In this document: positions 1 through 8,380 of the stretch, in pieces
Position numbering within the stretch: the first letter of the stretch is position 1
How the letters are laid out: each line of letters opens with the position of its first letter
Assembly: GCF_041914405.1 (NCBI RefSeq)
Contig: NZ_JAYSDK010000032.1
Coordinates: 1 to 64,000 of the forward strand
DNA from: Zoogloea sp041914405
Lineage (GTDB): Bacteria; Pseudomonadota; Gammaproteobacteria; Burkholderiales; Rhodocyclaceae
Direction of reading: 5' to 3'
DNA length: 64,000 bases
The notes under the pieces: model-generated
Databases searched by the model: none
Seen by the model: the letters and a program-made list of their open reading frames with translations, nothing else
What the model was told of the DNA's origin: nothing
Program-made: the position numbers and the translations under genes

Positions 1-185
1 TGCATGACCAAGAAGATGCCGGTCACGATCTGGATCACCAGCACCAGCAGGGCCAGCGAACCAAAGAAATACCAGAAGTTGAAGTTCTTGGGGGCGTAGT
101 ACTCGGTGAGATGCCCCTTGATGGAAGACGTCAGCGGGAAGCGCTCGTCAACCCAGTCCAATACCGCTTGAGCTTTGCTGGTCAT
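1..185 (-). CDS. petB: Cytochrome b of the bc1 complex, N-terminal fragment
   Basis: This is the first 61 or so codons of ubiquinol-cytochrome c reductase cytochrome b, the membrane subunit that binds two b haems and oxidises quinol; the rest lies beyond the left edge of the window. The fragment starts MTSKAQAVLDWVDERFPLTS and runs into the first transmembrane helix (FWYFFGSLALLVLVIQIVTG), as in known cytochrome b proteins. It begins 3 bases after the petA stop, so the two are co-transcribed, as in the usual petABC operon. The family call is secure; only the 5' part of the gene is visible. Confidence 0.93.
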   Translation of the reverse strand, partial: MTSKAQAVLDWVDERFPLTSSIKGHLTEYYAPKNFNFWYFFGSLALLVLVIQIVTGIFLVM

Positions 186-188
186 CGT

Positions 189-782
189 TTATGCCTTTCC
201 GTCTTCGCCGATCAGGATCTTGGTGTCGGCCAGGTACTTGTGCGGCGGAACTTCCAGATTGTCCGGCGCCGGCTTGTTCTTGTAGACGCGACCAGCCAGA
301 TCAAAGGTCGAACCGTGGCAGGGGCACAGGAAGCCACCCACCCAGTCGGCGCTCACGCCGCTCTCGGCACCGGTCTTGAACTTGTCTGAAGGAGAACAGC
401 CCAAGTGGGTACAGATACCGACCGCAACCATGATCTCCGGCTTGATGGAGCGGGTTTCGTTCTTGGCATACTCAGGCTGCTGCGGCTTGTCGGACTTCGG
501 GTCGCTGACAAGCTCATCCGTCTTTTTCAGGGAATCCAGCATGTCCTTGGTGCGGTTGATGATCCACACCGGTTTGCCGCGCCACTCGACGGTCATCATC
601 TGACCCGGCTGCAGCTTGCTGATATCCACCTCAACCGGAGCACCGGCTGCCTTTGCTCGTTCGGACGGAGTCAGGCTACCGACGAACGGAACGGCGACGG
701 CCACCGCGGCCACGCCCCCCGCAGCCGACGTTGCCAGCAACAACTGGCGTCGCCCACCGTCCATTTTTTGATCCACGCTCAT
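189..782 (-). CDS. petA: Ubiquinol-cytochrome c reductase Rieske iron-sulfur subunit
   Basis: The Rieske [2Fe-2S] protein passes electrons from quinol to cytochrome c1 in the bc1 complex on the periplasmic face. The 197-residue product has a twin-arginine motif near the N-terminus (GGRRQLLLATSAAGG, residues 9-23) leading into a single hydrophobic segment, consistent with Tat export and an uncleaved anchor. Both cluster-binding boxes are intact: CTHLGC (C124, H126, C129) and CPCHG (C153, C155, H156), the two extra cysteines forming the usual disulfide. It precedes petB by 3 bases. The Tat translocase it would need is encoded at 14.7-16.3 kb of this window. Confidence 0.97.
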   Translation of the reverse strand: MSVDQKMDGGRRQLLLATSAAGGVAAVAVAVPFVGSLTPSERAKAAGAPVEVDISKLQPGQMMTVEWRGKPVWIINRTKDMLDSLKKTDELVSDPKSDKPQQPEYAKNETRSIKPEIMVAVGICTHLGCSPSDKFKTGAESGVSADWVGGFLCPCHGSTFDLAGRVYKNKPAPDNLEVPPHKYLADTKILIGEDGKA

Positions 783-1053
783 GGCCCACTAACCTCAATA
801 AAAGAGACTTCGAAGATCGCAATACGGAAAACTTGCGGAGTATAGCGAAAACCCTTACCCAAAAAAAGTCCCAATACGCTAAACCCGCGCCAGCATTGGA
901 GAATATGGAATTCAAGGGCTCCTTATCCAGGCATGAAAGGCCTTTTTCAAGACCATCAAAAGCGCGCTTTTATTGCGGCGCGGCAGACAATTCGGAGACC
1001 GTGACGGCATAATCCCAACGCCCCTCCGACAGCCCCTCACCTTCGCCAACACC

Positions 1054-2493
1054 TTGAACGAGATTGCATCCCGCCTTGCACGCCGACTGATCTTGCTGTT
1101 GCCGCTAGTACTCGCAGGCCATGCCCATGGCGAGGAGTGGCCGGCGGCACTCGATGCCAGCCTCGCCAGTGCCGGCATCCCGCGCAGCGCAGTAGCTATC
1201 CTCGTGCAAGATGTTGCGGGCGGCCCCCCGCTGCTGGAGCATCGCAGCACCGAAGCCATGAACCCGGCCTCGGTGATGAAACTGGTCACCACTTTTGCGG
1301 CATTGGACCAACTCGGCCCAGCGTTCAGCTGGACAACCCGCGTTTCGAGCGGGACGGACGCAAAGCTGCAGGATGGCGTCCTGCACGGCGACCTGTACGT
1401 CACCGGCGGCGGCGACCCCCGCCTGTCGCGGGAGCGGCTATGGCTGCTGCTACGGGAGCTACGCGCGCAGGGCATCCGGCGCATTGCAGGCGACGTGATC
1501 ACCGACCGCTCGCTATTCCGGCTACCGCCCCACGACCCTGGCGCCTTCGACCGGCGCCCACTCCGTCCCTACAACGTGGGACCGGACGCGCTGACGGTGG
1601 ATTACGGCGCAGTGACCGTGCAGTTCCGCCCCTCAGGCGAGGGCGTCAGCGCCACCGTCGATCCCCTGCCCACCGGACTGGCGTTGGACATCCGCATCCG
1701 CCGGACAGGCAATGGCGGCTGCGGCGACCCGACAGCCCAACTCACCGCCACCACGACAGTGAACCCTGCCGGCGATGCCGTTCTACGCATCGACGGCAAT
1801 CTCCCCCCCGCCTGCACGGACGCCTTCGACTGGAACTTTGCCCCCCTGCCCCCGGACCGGCTCTTCGCAGGCCTGTTCCGCAGCCTGTGGCGGGAGCTGG
1901 GCGGCGAGCTGGGCGGCCGTTTCCGGGACGGGGCAACACCACCCGGCGCACGCCTGCTGGCTGAGAGCCGTTCGCCCAGCCTCGCGGAAGTACTGCGTGA
2001 CATGAACAAGTGGTCGAACAACGTGATTGCGCGCACCCTCCTCGCCACCCTGGGCGCAACCGCCGAGCCCGGCGAAGACGCCCCCTCGGCCGGCGCCCGC
2101 CGGGTCGCGCGCAGCCTCGCCGCCAACGGCATCGACACCGATCAACTGGTCATCGAGAACGGCGCAGGACTGTCACGCATCGAACGCATCAGCGCGCGCA
2201 GCCTGGGGCAACTGCTCATTGCTTCCTGGCACAGCAGGACGATGCCGGAATTGGTCGCCTCACTACCGATTGCGGGCGTCGATGGCACTGCCCGCAAGCG
2301 CGTCGCAGGCAGCCCCGCGCAAGGGGCTGCCCACGTCAAGACCGGCACCCTCGATGGCGTACGCAGCCTAGCCGGCTACGTTCAGGCCCGCAACGGACAC
2401 CGTTACGCCGTGATCCTGTTGATCAATCACCCCAACGCCGGCGCCAGCCGCAACAGCCAGGATGCCGTACTGGAATGGGTGGAGAACCGCTGA
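1054..2493 (+). CDS. dacB: D-alanyl-D-alanine carboxypeptidase/endopeptidase (PBP4 type)
   Basis: This periplasmic penicillin-binding protein of the peptidase S13 family trims and cleaves peptidoglycan cross-links. The three active-site boxes are visible: SVMK (the nucleophile Ser with its Lys), SNN and KTG in HVKTGTLDGV near the C-terminus. The start is uncertain because no in-frame ATG or GTG precedes the signal sequence. I chose the TTG at 1054, which gives a good signal peptide (NEIASRLARRLILLLPLVLA, then cleavage near GHAHG) and 479 residues; a TTG at 973 would add 27 residues. Neither has a clear ribosome-binding site. It is transcribed divergently from petA. Confidence 0.93.
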   Translation: MNEIASRLARRLILLLPLVLAGHAHGEEWPAALDASLASAGIPRSAVAILVQDVAGGPPLLEHRSTEAMNPASVMKLVTTFAALDQLGPAFSWTTRVSSGTDAKLQDGVLHGDLYVTGGGDPRLSRERLWLLLRELRAQGIRRIAGDVITDRSLFRLPPHDPGAFDRRPLRPYNVGPDALTVDYGAVTVQFRPSGEGVSATVDPLPTGLALDIRIRRTGNGGCGDPTAQLTATTTVNPAGDAVLRIDGNLPPACTDAFDWNFAPLPPDRLFAGLFRSLWRELGGELGGRFRDGATPPGARLLAESRSPSLAEVLRDMNKWSNNVIARTLLATLGATAEPGEDAPSAGARRVARSLAANGIDTDQLVIENGAGLSRIERISARSLGQLLIASWHSRTMPELVASLPIAGVDGTARKRVAGSPAQGAAHVKTGTLDGVRSLAGYVQARNGHRYAVILLINHPNAGASRNSQDAVLEWVENR

Positions 2494-2524
2494 ATGGCCG
2501 GGTCTGCGTCAACCGGCCCATGGA

Positions 2525-2914
2525 TCAGCCTTTATGCGCATGCGCGCGCAGCGCATCGAGAGGAATCAATTCAAGGGCCGCGATATGTGTCGCAGCCAGC
2601 ACCACCGGCGGTGCATAGCCAGCCTCCCAGGCTTCAAGCCAGCGCATCGCACACAGGCACCAGCGGTCACCGGGTTTCAGGCCGGCAAAACGGAATTCCG
2701 GGCGTGGCGTGCTCAAGTCATTGCCACGCATCGCACTGAAGCGCAGGAACTCGGCCGTCACCTTCACACATACATGATGGCGGCCGAGGTCGTCCGGGCT
2801 GGAGTCGCAACAGCCACTCCGCTCCCAACCGGTCAGAGGATCGTAACTGCAGGCCAGCAACGGGCCGCCCAGCACGTTCAGGGCATTGCTGACAGGAAGG
2901 TCTTCGGTGCTCAA
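2525..2914 (-). CDS. DUF2237 family protein
   Basis: The product is a small cytosolic protein of the DUF2237 family, whose function is not known. The recognisable blocks are NVLGGPLLACS, the GCC motif, DLGRHHVC, RGNDLSTPRPEF and GLKPGDRWCLCAMRW, all hallmarks of the family. The likely start is a TTG at 2914 whose last two bases overlap the TGA stop of galE (TTGA), with an AAGGG ribosome-binding site a few bases upstream; this gives 129 residues, close to the family's usual length of about 120. An ATG 17 codons upstream would lie inside galE. The overlap implies translational coupling to galE. Confidence 0.85.
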   Translation of the reverse strand: MSTEDLPVSNALNVLGGPLLACSYDPLTGWERSGCCDSSPDDLGRHHVCVKVTAEFLRFSAMRGNDLSTPRPEFRFAGLKPGDRWCLCAMRWLEAWEAGYAPPVVLAATHIAALELIPLDALRAHAHKG

Positions 2915-3930
2915 TCGGGGTACCCTTGGGGATTGAAACTCTGCCAACGCCAGGCATCGGCGCACATCTGTTCAATGCCGCGGGTCGCCCGCCAGCCGAG
3001 TTCACGCTCGGCGAGACCGGGCTCCGCATAGCACTGAGCCACGTCGCCGGGGCGCCGCGCAACGATCTCGTAGGCAATCTTTCGACCGCTGGCATCTTCA
3101 AAAGCCTTCACGACCTCCAGCACGCTGTAGCCACGCCCCGTACCCAGATTGACCGTCAGCACGCCCGGACGTTCCGTGAGGCGCCGTACCGCCGCCACGT
3201 GGCCAACGGCCAGATCCACGACATGGATGTAGTCCCGCACACCGGTTCCGTCCGGGGTCGGATAGTCGCCACCGAAGACCCGCAGTTGCGGCAAACGCCC
3301 GACCGCCACCTGGCTGACGTAGGGCATCAGATTATTGGGCAGGCCGTTCGGGTCCTCGCCGATGCGGCCGGAAGGATGGGCGCCGACCGGATTGAAATAG
3401 CGCAACAAGGCCACCCGCCACTCCGGATCTGCCGCGGCCAGGTCGGACAGCACGAACTCCATCATCCACTTGGTGCGGCCATAGGGATTGGTCGGCCCAG
3501 TGGGGAAGTCCTCGCGGATCGGCACGCTGGCCGGATCGCCATAAACCGTCGCCGATGAACTGAACACGAGGGACTTGACGCCCGCTTCGGCCATCACCTC
3601 GGCCAGCGCCACGGTACCGGCGATGTTGTTCTCGTAGTACAGCAGCGGCTTGGCCACCGACTCGCCGACCGCCTTCAGGGCCGCGAAATGGATCACAGCA
3701 TCGATGGCATGGGCGCGAAAGACCTCACGCATCGCCACCTTGTCACGAATGTCCAGGCGATGCACGGCCGCCAGCGCGCGCCCGGCGATTTCCTCGACAC
3801 GACGCAGGGCTTCCGGCTTGCTGTTGCAGAAGTTATCCACGACGACCACGTCGTAGCCGGCGGCCAGCAATTCGACGCAGGTATGGGAGCCGATGTAACC
3901 GGCTCCGCCGGTGACGAGAATGGTGGACAT
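2911..3930 (-). CDS. galE: UDP-glucose 4-epimerase
   Basis: GalE interconverts UDP-glucose and UDP-galactose with bound NAD, feeding LPS and exopolysaccharide synthesis. The 339-residue protein starts MSTILVTGGAGYIGSH with the Rossmann TGxxGxxG loop. The extended-SDR catalytic triad is seen as SSSATVYGD followed by NPYGRTK (YxxxK). I took the ATG just before the Rossmann strand; longer in-frame extensions run into the neighbouring CoA-transferase gene and look unlike the family. The stop overlaps the start of the DUF2237 gene. Length fits the family (about 338 residues). Confidence 0.96.
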   Translation of the reverse strand: MSTILVTGGAGYIGSHTCVELLAAGYDVVVVDNFCNSKPEALRRVEEIAGRALAAVHRLDIRDKVAMREVFRAHAIDAVIHFAALKAVGESVAKPLLYYENNIAGTVALAEVMAEAGVKSLVFSSSATVYGDPASVPIREDFPTGPTNPYGRTKWMMEFVLSDLAAADPEWRVALLRYFNPVGAHPSGRIGEDPNGLPNNLMPYVSQVAVGRLPQLRVFGGDYPTPDGTGVRDYIHVVDLAVGHVAAVRRLTERPGVLTVNLGTGRGYSVLEVVKAFEDASGRKIAYEIVARRPGDVAQCYAEPGLAERELGWRATRGIEQMCADAWRWQSFNPQGYPD

Positions 3931-4000
3931 GCGAGTTTCCGGAGGAAAGATAATGCCAGGATGATACCGCGAGACATCACCCCGTTCGCATCGGCAGGGC

Positions 4001-5200
4001 TCAGATCGCGCCCTGCTCCCGCAAACCGGCGATGGTCTCGTCCGCGTAGCCCATGCCACGCAGGATCTCGTCGGTGTGCTCGCCGAGGGCGGGCCCCAGC
4101 CATTCGGTCGAGCCGGGCGTGCCTGTAAGGCGTGGCACGATGCCCGGGATGCGCATTGGCGTGCCATCCGGGAGGCTTACCGATTCGAACATGCCGCGGG
4201 CGATGAACTGCGGGTCACGGAACATGTCCGCTACCGAAAACACTGAACTGGCCGGCACCTCGGCAGCCTCCATCGCCGCCAGCACGGCGTCGCCGTCGCG
4301 CTCCCCCACCCAGACATCGATCACCGCATAGATCTCGGCGGCGCGCCGATCGCGGCCGGCGTTGTCGGCGAGGTCCGGTGCCTCGGCCAGATCTGATCGG
4401 CCGATGGCATGCATCAGGCGCTTGAAGATCGCATCACCGTTGCCGCCGATGATGATGTGGCGGCCATCACGGGTCGTGTGGGTGTTCGACGGCGTGATAC
4501 CGGGCATGATGTTTCCGGTCCGCTCACGCACGAAACCAGCCACGTCGAACTCCGGCACCATGCTCTCCATCATCGCGAAGACGGCCTCGTAGAGTGCCAC
4601 ATCGACCACCTGCCCCGCTCCGCCATTCACCTCCCGGTGGCGCAACGCCATCAGCGCACCGATGGCAGCCCACAGGGCCGCGATGGAGTCGCCGATGGAA
4701 ATGCCAGTACGCACCGGCGGACGATCCGGAAAGCCGCTGATGTAACGCAACCCACCCATGGACTCACCGATCGCCCCGAAGCCCGGACGATCCTTGTACG
4801 GCCCTGTCTGGCCAAAACCCGACAGGCGCACCATCACCAGGCCGGGCTTGGCCGCCGACAGCACATCCCAGCCGAGCCCGAGTTTCTCGAGCACGCCAGG
4901 GCGGAAATTCTCGACGACGATATCCGCCTCCGCCGCAAGCCGGCGCACCACAGCCAGGCCTTCCGGGTGCTTCAGGTTCGCAGTCAGCGATTTCTTGTTG
5001 CGGGCCTGCACCGACCACCACAGGGACGTGCCCTCGTGGAGCTTGCGCCACTTGCGCAGCGGGTCGCCGCCATCCGGCGCCTCAACCTTGATGACCTCGG
5101 CGCCGAACTCGGCAAGGATGCGGGTACAGAAGGGCCCGGCGATCAGTGTGCCAAGCTCCAGCACCTTGACCCCGGCAAGGGGTTTCACTTCCTGGCTCAT
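4001..5200 (-). CDS. CaiB/BaiF (class III) family CoA-transferase
   Basis: The 399-residue product belongs to the class III CoA-transferases, which move CoA between carboxylic acids through an aspartyl-CoA thioester. The family N-terminus is clear (LAGVKVLELGTLIAGPF), as are the block VVENFRPGVLEKLGLG and the catalytic aspartate in SIGDSIAAL (D171, equivalent to Asp169 of formyl-CoA transferase). The substrate cannot be told from sequence. It is downstream of recR by 31 bases on the same strand, but that neighbourhood (recR-ybaB-dnaX) gives no metabolic clue. The ATG at 5200 follows normal family starts; the reading frame stays open upstream without similarity. Confidence 0.9.
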   Translation of the reverse strand: MSQEVKPLAGVKVLELGTLIAGPFCTRILAEFGAEVIKVEAPDGGDPLRKWRKLHEGTSLWWSVQARNKKSLTANLKHPEGLAVVRRLAAEADIVVENFRPGVLEKLGLGWDVLSAAKPGLVMVRLSGFGQTGPYKDRPGFGAIGESMGGLRYISGFPDRPPVRTGISIGDSIAALWAAIGALMALRHREVNGGAGQVVDVALYEAVFAMMESMVPEFDVAGFVRERTGNIMPGITPSNTHTTRDGRHIIIGGNGDAIFKRLMHAIGRSDLAEAPDLADNAGRDRRAAEIYAVIDVWVGERDGDAVLAAMEAAEVPASSVFSVADMFRDPQFIARGMFESVSLPDGTPMRIPGIVPRLTGTPGSTEWLGPALGEHTDEILRGMGYADETIAGLREQGAI

Positions 5201-5231
5201 CGGCGGCCTCGCGGCGAAAGACGGGAGAAGG

Positions 5232-5828
5232 CTAAAGGGAACGGCGCTCGACCAGCGCCTGGGCGATAGTGCCTGTATCCGTATGCTCCAGTTCGCCGCC
5301 AACCGGGATGCCGCGGGCGATCCGGCTGACCTTGATGCCACGGCTGCGCAGGAGTTCGGAAATCATGTGGGCGGTCGCCTCGCCCTCATTGGTGAAGTTG
5401 GTGGCCAGGATGACCTCCTGCACCACGCCGTCGCAGGCGCGATGCAGGAATTTCTCCAGCCCCAACTCCCGGGGCCCGATGCCGTCCAGGGGTGACAAGC
5501 GCCCCATCAGGACGTAATACAGGCCGTGGTAACTGTGGGTCTGCTCCAGCATGGCCAAATCTGCCGGCATCTCGACGACGCACAACTGGGTTGCGTCCCG
5601 CTGGGGATTGGCGCAACGGCTGCAGACTTCTTCTTCACAGAAGGTGTTGCAGCGGGAGCAATGGCGCAGCACCTCGAGCGCGTGGCCGAGGGCCGTCGCC
5701 AGTCGCGCCGCGCCGCGCTGGTCGCGCTGCAGCAGATGAAAGGCCATCCTCTGGGCCGACTTCGGCCCCACGCCCGGCAGACAGCGCAGGGCTTCGATCA
5801 GAACGTCGAGACTGGACGGCGAACTCAT
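5232..5828 (-). CDS. recR: Recombination mediator RecR
   Basis: RecR acts with RecF and RecO to load RecA on gapped DNA. The 198-residue protein has the N-terminal helix-hairpin-helix (LPGVGPKSAQRMAFHLL), a four-cysteine zinc site (C57, C60, C69, C72) and a Toprim domain with the VVEMPADLAMLE strand and the later GRLSPLDGIGP motif. It lies 37 bases downstream of ybaB and behind dnaX on the same strand, the conserved dnaX-ybaB-recR operon. Length matches the family exactly. Confidence 0.97.
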   Translation of the reverse strand: MSSPSSLDVLIEALRCLPGVGPKSAQRMAFHLLQRDQRGAARLATALGHALEVLRHCSRCNTFCEEEVCSRCANPQRDATQLCVVEMPADLAMLEQTHSYHGLYYVLMGRLSPLDGIGPRELGLEKFLHRACDGVVQEVILATNFTNEGEATAHMISELLRSRGIKVSRIARGIPVGGELEHTDTGTIAQALVERRSL

Positions 5829-5865
5829 CGAAGGCCCTGCATGCTGGAAGCTGTCATGCGATCAA

Positions 5866-6189
5866 TCAGAACGGCAGCTTGAAGCCCGGGGGCAGGTTCA
5901 GCCCGGCGGTGAAGCCCGACATCTTCTCCTGGGTCGTCGTCTCGACACGGCGCACGGCGTCATTCACCGCCGCGGCGATCAGATCTTCCAGCATTTCCTT
6001 ATCGTCAAGCACGGACGGGTCGATGTTAATGCGACGCACATCGTACTTGCAGGTCATCGTGACCTTGACCATGCCGGCGCCGGACTGGCCTTCGACCTCG
6101 ATACCGCCGAGGCTGTCCTGCATTTTCTTCATGTTGTCCTGCATTTGCTGAGCCTGCTTCATCAGGCCGGCGATGCCGCCTTTCATCAT
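5866..6189 (-). CDS. ybaB: YbaB/EbfC family nucleoid-associated protein
   Basis: The product is a small dimeric DNA-binding protein of 107 residues that coats the nucleoid. The family pattern is evident: N-terminal helix with MKQAQQMQDNMKKMQ, then the strand block GAGMVKVTMTCKYDVRRINI and the acidic helix DKEMLEDLIAAAVNDA. It sits between dnaX (21 bases upstream) and recR on the same strand, its conserved location. The start could be either of two adjacent ATG codons (6189 or 6186). Confidence 0.95.
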   Translation of the reverse strand: MMKGGIAGLMKQAQQMQDNMKKMQDSLGGIEVEGQSGAGMVKVTMTCKYDVRRINIDPSVLDDKEMLEDLIAAAVNDAVRRVETTTQEKMSGFTAGLNLPPGFKLPF

Positions 6190-6210
6190 GGTGATGTACT
6201 CCAGATAGGT

Positions 6211-8136
6211 TCAAAGGGGTTTGACCGAGGCCTCTTCCAGCCTCGCATCGAAACGTTGGATAAGTTCGCGAACGAAAGGGTCCTGCTCCAGGGACGCGAC
6301 CGCCGCAGCATGACGCTCGGCCTTTTCGGCCTGGTTACGCTGGGCCGGCGTTTCGGTGGCAATCGCACCGATCTCGATACCGACGCGGACAGGCCTGCCC
6401 AGATGTGCGCTCAACGCCTCCTGCAGGCGCTCGGCGCCGCTGCGGTTGATCTGCAGCAGGTGCTGATGGGAATCGGACAGGCGCAACCTGAAACTGTCGC
6501 CCTCGACGCCCAGCAATTCACAGTTCTGGGCCAGCTGCAGATTCAGCGCGCCCAGCCCCAACTGGTTCAGCAATCCATGCCAGTCGTCGCCGGATGCCGG
6601 CAGCGCGCCAGACATGCCAGAGGGTTCGCTGGCCCTGACCGACACCGGCGCTGCAGCACGGGCAGGCTCGACCCGCTCAGCCTGGGCCGGAGGCGGCTCG
6701 GAATGGCGGACGGGAGCAAGTTCATGGGCCTCGGGCGGCAGATCTTCCCACGGCGGAACGCTGCTGCCGTAATCCGATGACGTCTCCCGCGGCGTCGCGG
6801 CTGCTGCACGCGGCGGCTCCATTGGCGGTGGAGTCTCGACGGGTTTCGGCGGGGTACGCACCTCATCGGGGCGGCGCACTGCCGCCTCCGGTTGCGTAAC
6901 TGGAGGCCGGACGACCTGAGCAGGCGCTGTAGCTGCCGAAGGCGCAACACTGGCCACAGCACGCGGCACGGCAGGACGCGGTGCGGACTCCGGCAACGTG
7001 CGCCCCTGCCCTGCTCCGCCGCCTCCTGCCAGCACGCCGCCGAGCGCCGCCGGCTGCTCCGGCCGGAATGCGAACAGGCGCAGCAGGGTCATCGAGAAAC
7101 CGGTGACCTCGTCCGGCGCCAGCGACAGCTCGTCCCGTCCATGCACGGCGATCTGGTAGGCCAGCTGCAGGAATTCCGCGTCGAAGGCCTCGATGTAGGG
7201 CGCCAACCGGCTTGCCTCACTCTCGTCGGCCAGCGCCGTCGGCGCCAGCTGGCCCAGCGCGATGCGGTGGATGAGGCCGGCCAGCGCTTGCAGCGCCGAC
7301 TCGAAGGACAGGCTGCGCGCCTCCATGGCTTCGACTGTGCCCATCAGCGCCTGCACGTCATTGCTGCGCAGCGCGTCAAGGACGGCATAAAGATGATCGT
7401 CCCCCACCGTGCCGAGCATATCCTGCACGGCCAGCTCTTCCACCTTACCGGCACCATGGGCGATGGCCTGGTCGAGCAGCGACAGGGAATCCCGCATCGA
7501 GCCGTTGGCCGCCTTGGCGATGTGGCGCAGCGCGCCCGGCTCGAAAGGCACACCCTCGGCCTCCAGCAGGCGGGTCAGGTGGCCGATGATGTGCCCCGGC
7601 GGCATCTGCTTGAGGTTGAACTGCAGGCAACGGGACAGCACGGTGACCGGGATCTTCTGCGGATCGGTGGTCGCGATGATGAATTTGACGTGCTCGGGCG
7701 GCTCTTCCAGGGTCTTCAGCATCGCGTTGAAGGCATGCCCGGTCAGCATGTGCACTTCGTCGATCATGTACACCTTGTAGCGCCCCTGCACCGGCGCATA
7801 GACCGCCTGGTCGAGCAGCGCCGCCATGTCGTCCACCCCGCGGTTGGAGGCGGCATCCATTTCCACGTAGTCAGGGAAGCGATCAGCATCGATGGCGGTG
7901 CAGGCCGAACACTGATTGCACGGTGTCGCCGTCACACCCGTCTCGCAGTTGAGCGCCTTGGCCAGGATCCGCGAGATCGTCGTCTTGCCAACGCCCCGCG
8001 TGCCGGTAAACAGGTAGGCGTGGTGCAGGCGCCCCGTGGACAGCGCGTGAGTCAGCGCACGCACGACATGCTCCTGCCCGACGAGCGTCTCGAAACTGCG
8101 CGGGCGCCACTTGCGGGCAAGTACTTGGTAAGCCAT
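6211..8136 (-). CDS. dnaX: DNA polymerase III subunits gamma/tau
   Basis: DnaX is the motor of the clamp loader and, in its tau form, ties together the replicative polymerases. The 641-residue protein begins MAYQVLARKWRPRSFETLVG, has the Walker A loop GTRGVGKTT, a zinc module with cysteines around CNQCSACTAI, the DEVHML Walker B box and sensor 1 residues (IIATTDPQKIPVTVLSRC). A proline- and alanine-rich linker (about residues 375-510) separates the AAA+ part from the C-terminal tau domain. I saw no A-AAA-AAG slippery heptamer, so a programmed frameshift making gamma is not supported here. The SRP RNA gene lies just upstream. Confidence 0.97.
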   Translation of the reverse strand: MAYQVLARKWRPRSFETLVGQEHVVRALTHALSTGRLHHAYLFTGTRGVGKTTISRILAKALNCETGVTATPCNQCSACTAIDADRFPDYVEMDAASNRGVDDMAALLDQAVYAPVQGRYKVYMIDEVHMLTGHAFNAMLKTLEEPPEHVKFIIATTDPQKIPVTVLSRCLQFNLKQMPPGHIIGHLTRLLEAEGVPFEPGALRHIAKAANGSMRDSLSLLDQAIAHGAGKVEELAVQDMLGTVGDDHLYAVLDALRSNDVQALMGTVEAMEARSLSFESALQALAGLIHRIALGQLAPTALADESEASRLAPYIEAFDAEFLQLAYQIAVHGRDELSLAPDEVTGFSMTLLRLFAFRPEQPAALGGVLAGGGGAGQGRTLPESAPRPAVPRAVASVAPSAATAPAQVVRPPVTQPEAAVRRPDEVRTPPKPVETPPPMEPPRAAAATPRETSSDYGSSVPPWEDLPPEAHELAPVRHSEPPPAQAERVEPARAAAPVSVRASEPSGMSGALPASGDDWHGLLNQLGLGALNLQLAQNCELLGVEGDSFRLRLSDSHQHLLQINRSGAERLQEALSAHLGRPVRVGIEIGAIATETPAQRNQAEKAERHAAAVASLEQDPFVRELIQRFDARLEEASVKPL

Positions 8137-8207
8137 GGCGGAATTCTAGCAGGCCGCCCGCCGGTCAGTCCGGCGGATACGGGCAACGGGATGCAGAAAC
8201 ACAAAAC

Positions 8208-8238
8208 AAAAAGGGCGCCCCGTCGGGACGCCCTTTTT
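8208..8238 (-). terminator. Rho-independent terminator of the SRP RNA gene
   Basis: A GC-rich stem (GGGCGCCC paired with GGACGCCC, one wobble) is flanked by A-runs on one side and T-runs on the other, so it could work in both directions. It lies between the 3' end of the SRP RNA and the dnaX start, and probably separates their transcripts. Confidence 0.8.
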
Positions 8239-8247
8239 CTGAATTCG

Positions 8248-8350
<103 letters not shown>

Positions 8351-8354
8351 ACAC

Positions 8355-8360
8355 ATTCTA
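8355..8360 (-). promoter_or_regulatory. -10 box of the SRP RNA promoter
   Basis: TAGAAT on the minus strand ends 5-7 bases before the inferred 5' end of the SRP RNA, the right place for a sigma-70 -10 element. A good -35 hexamer is not evident. Confidence 0.55.
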
Positions 8361-8380
8361 ACAGCTTGCCCGCGCCGCGC

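Noticed and set aside
6211..8136. Programmed frameshift in dnaX
   Set aside because: I saw no A-rich slippery heptamer with a downstream stem in the gene.
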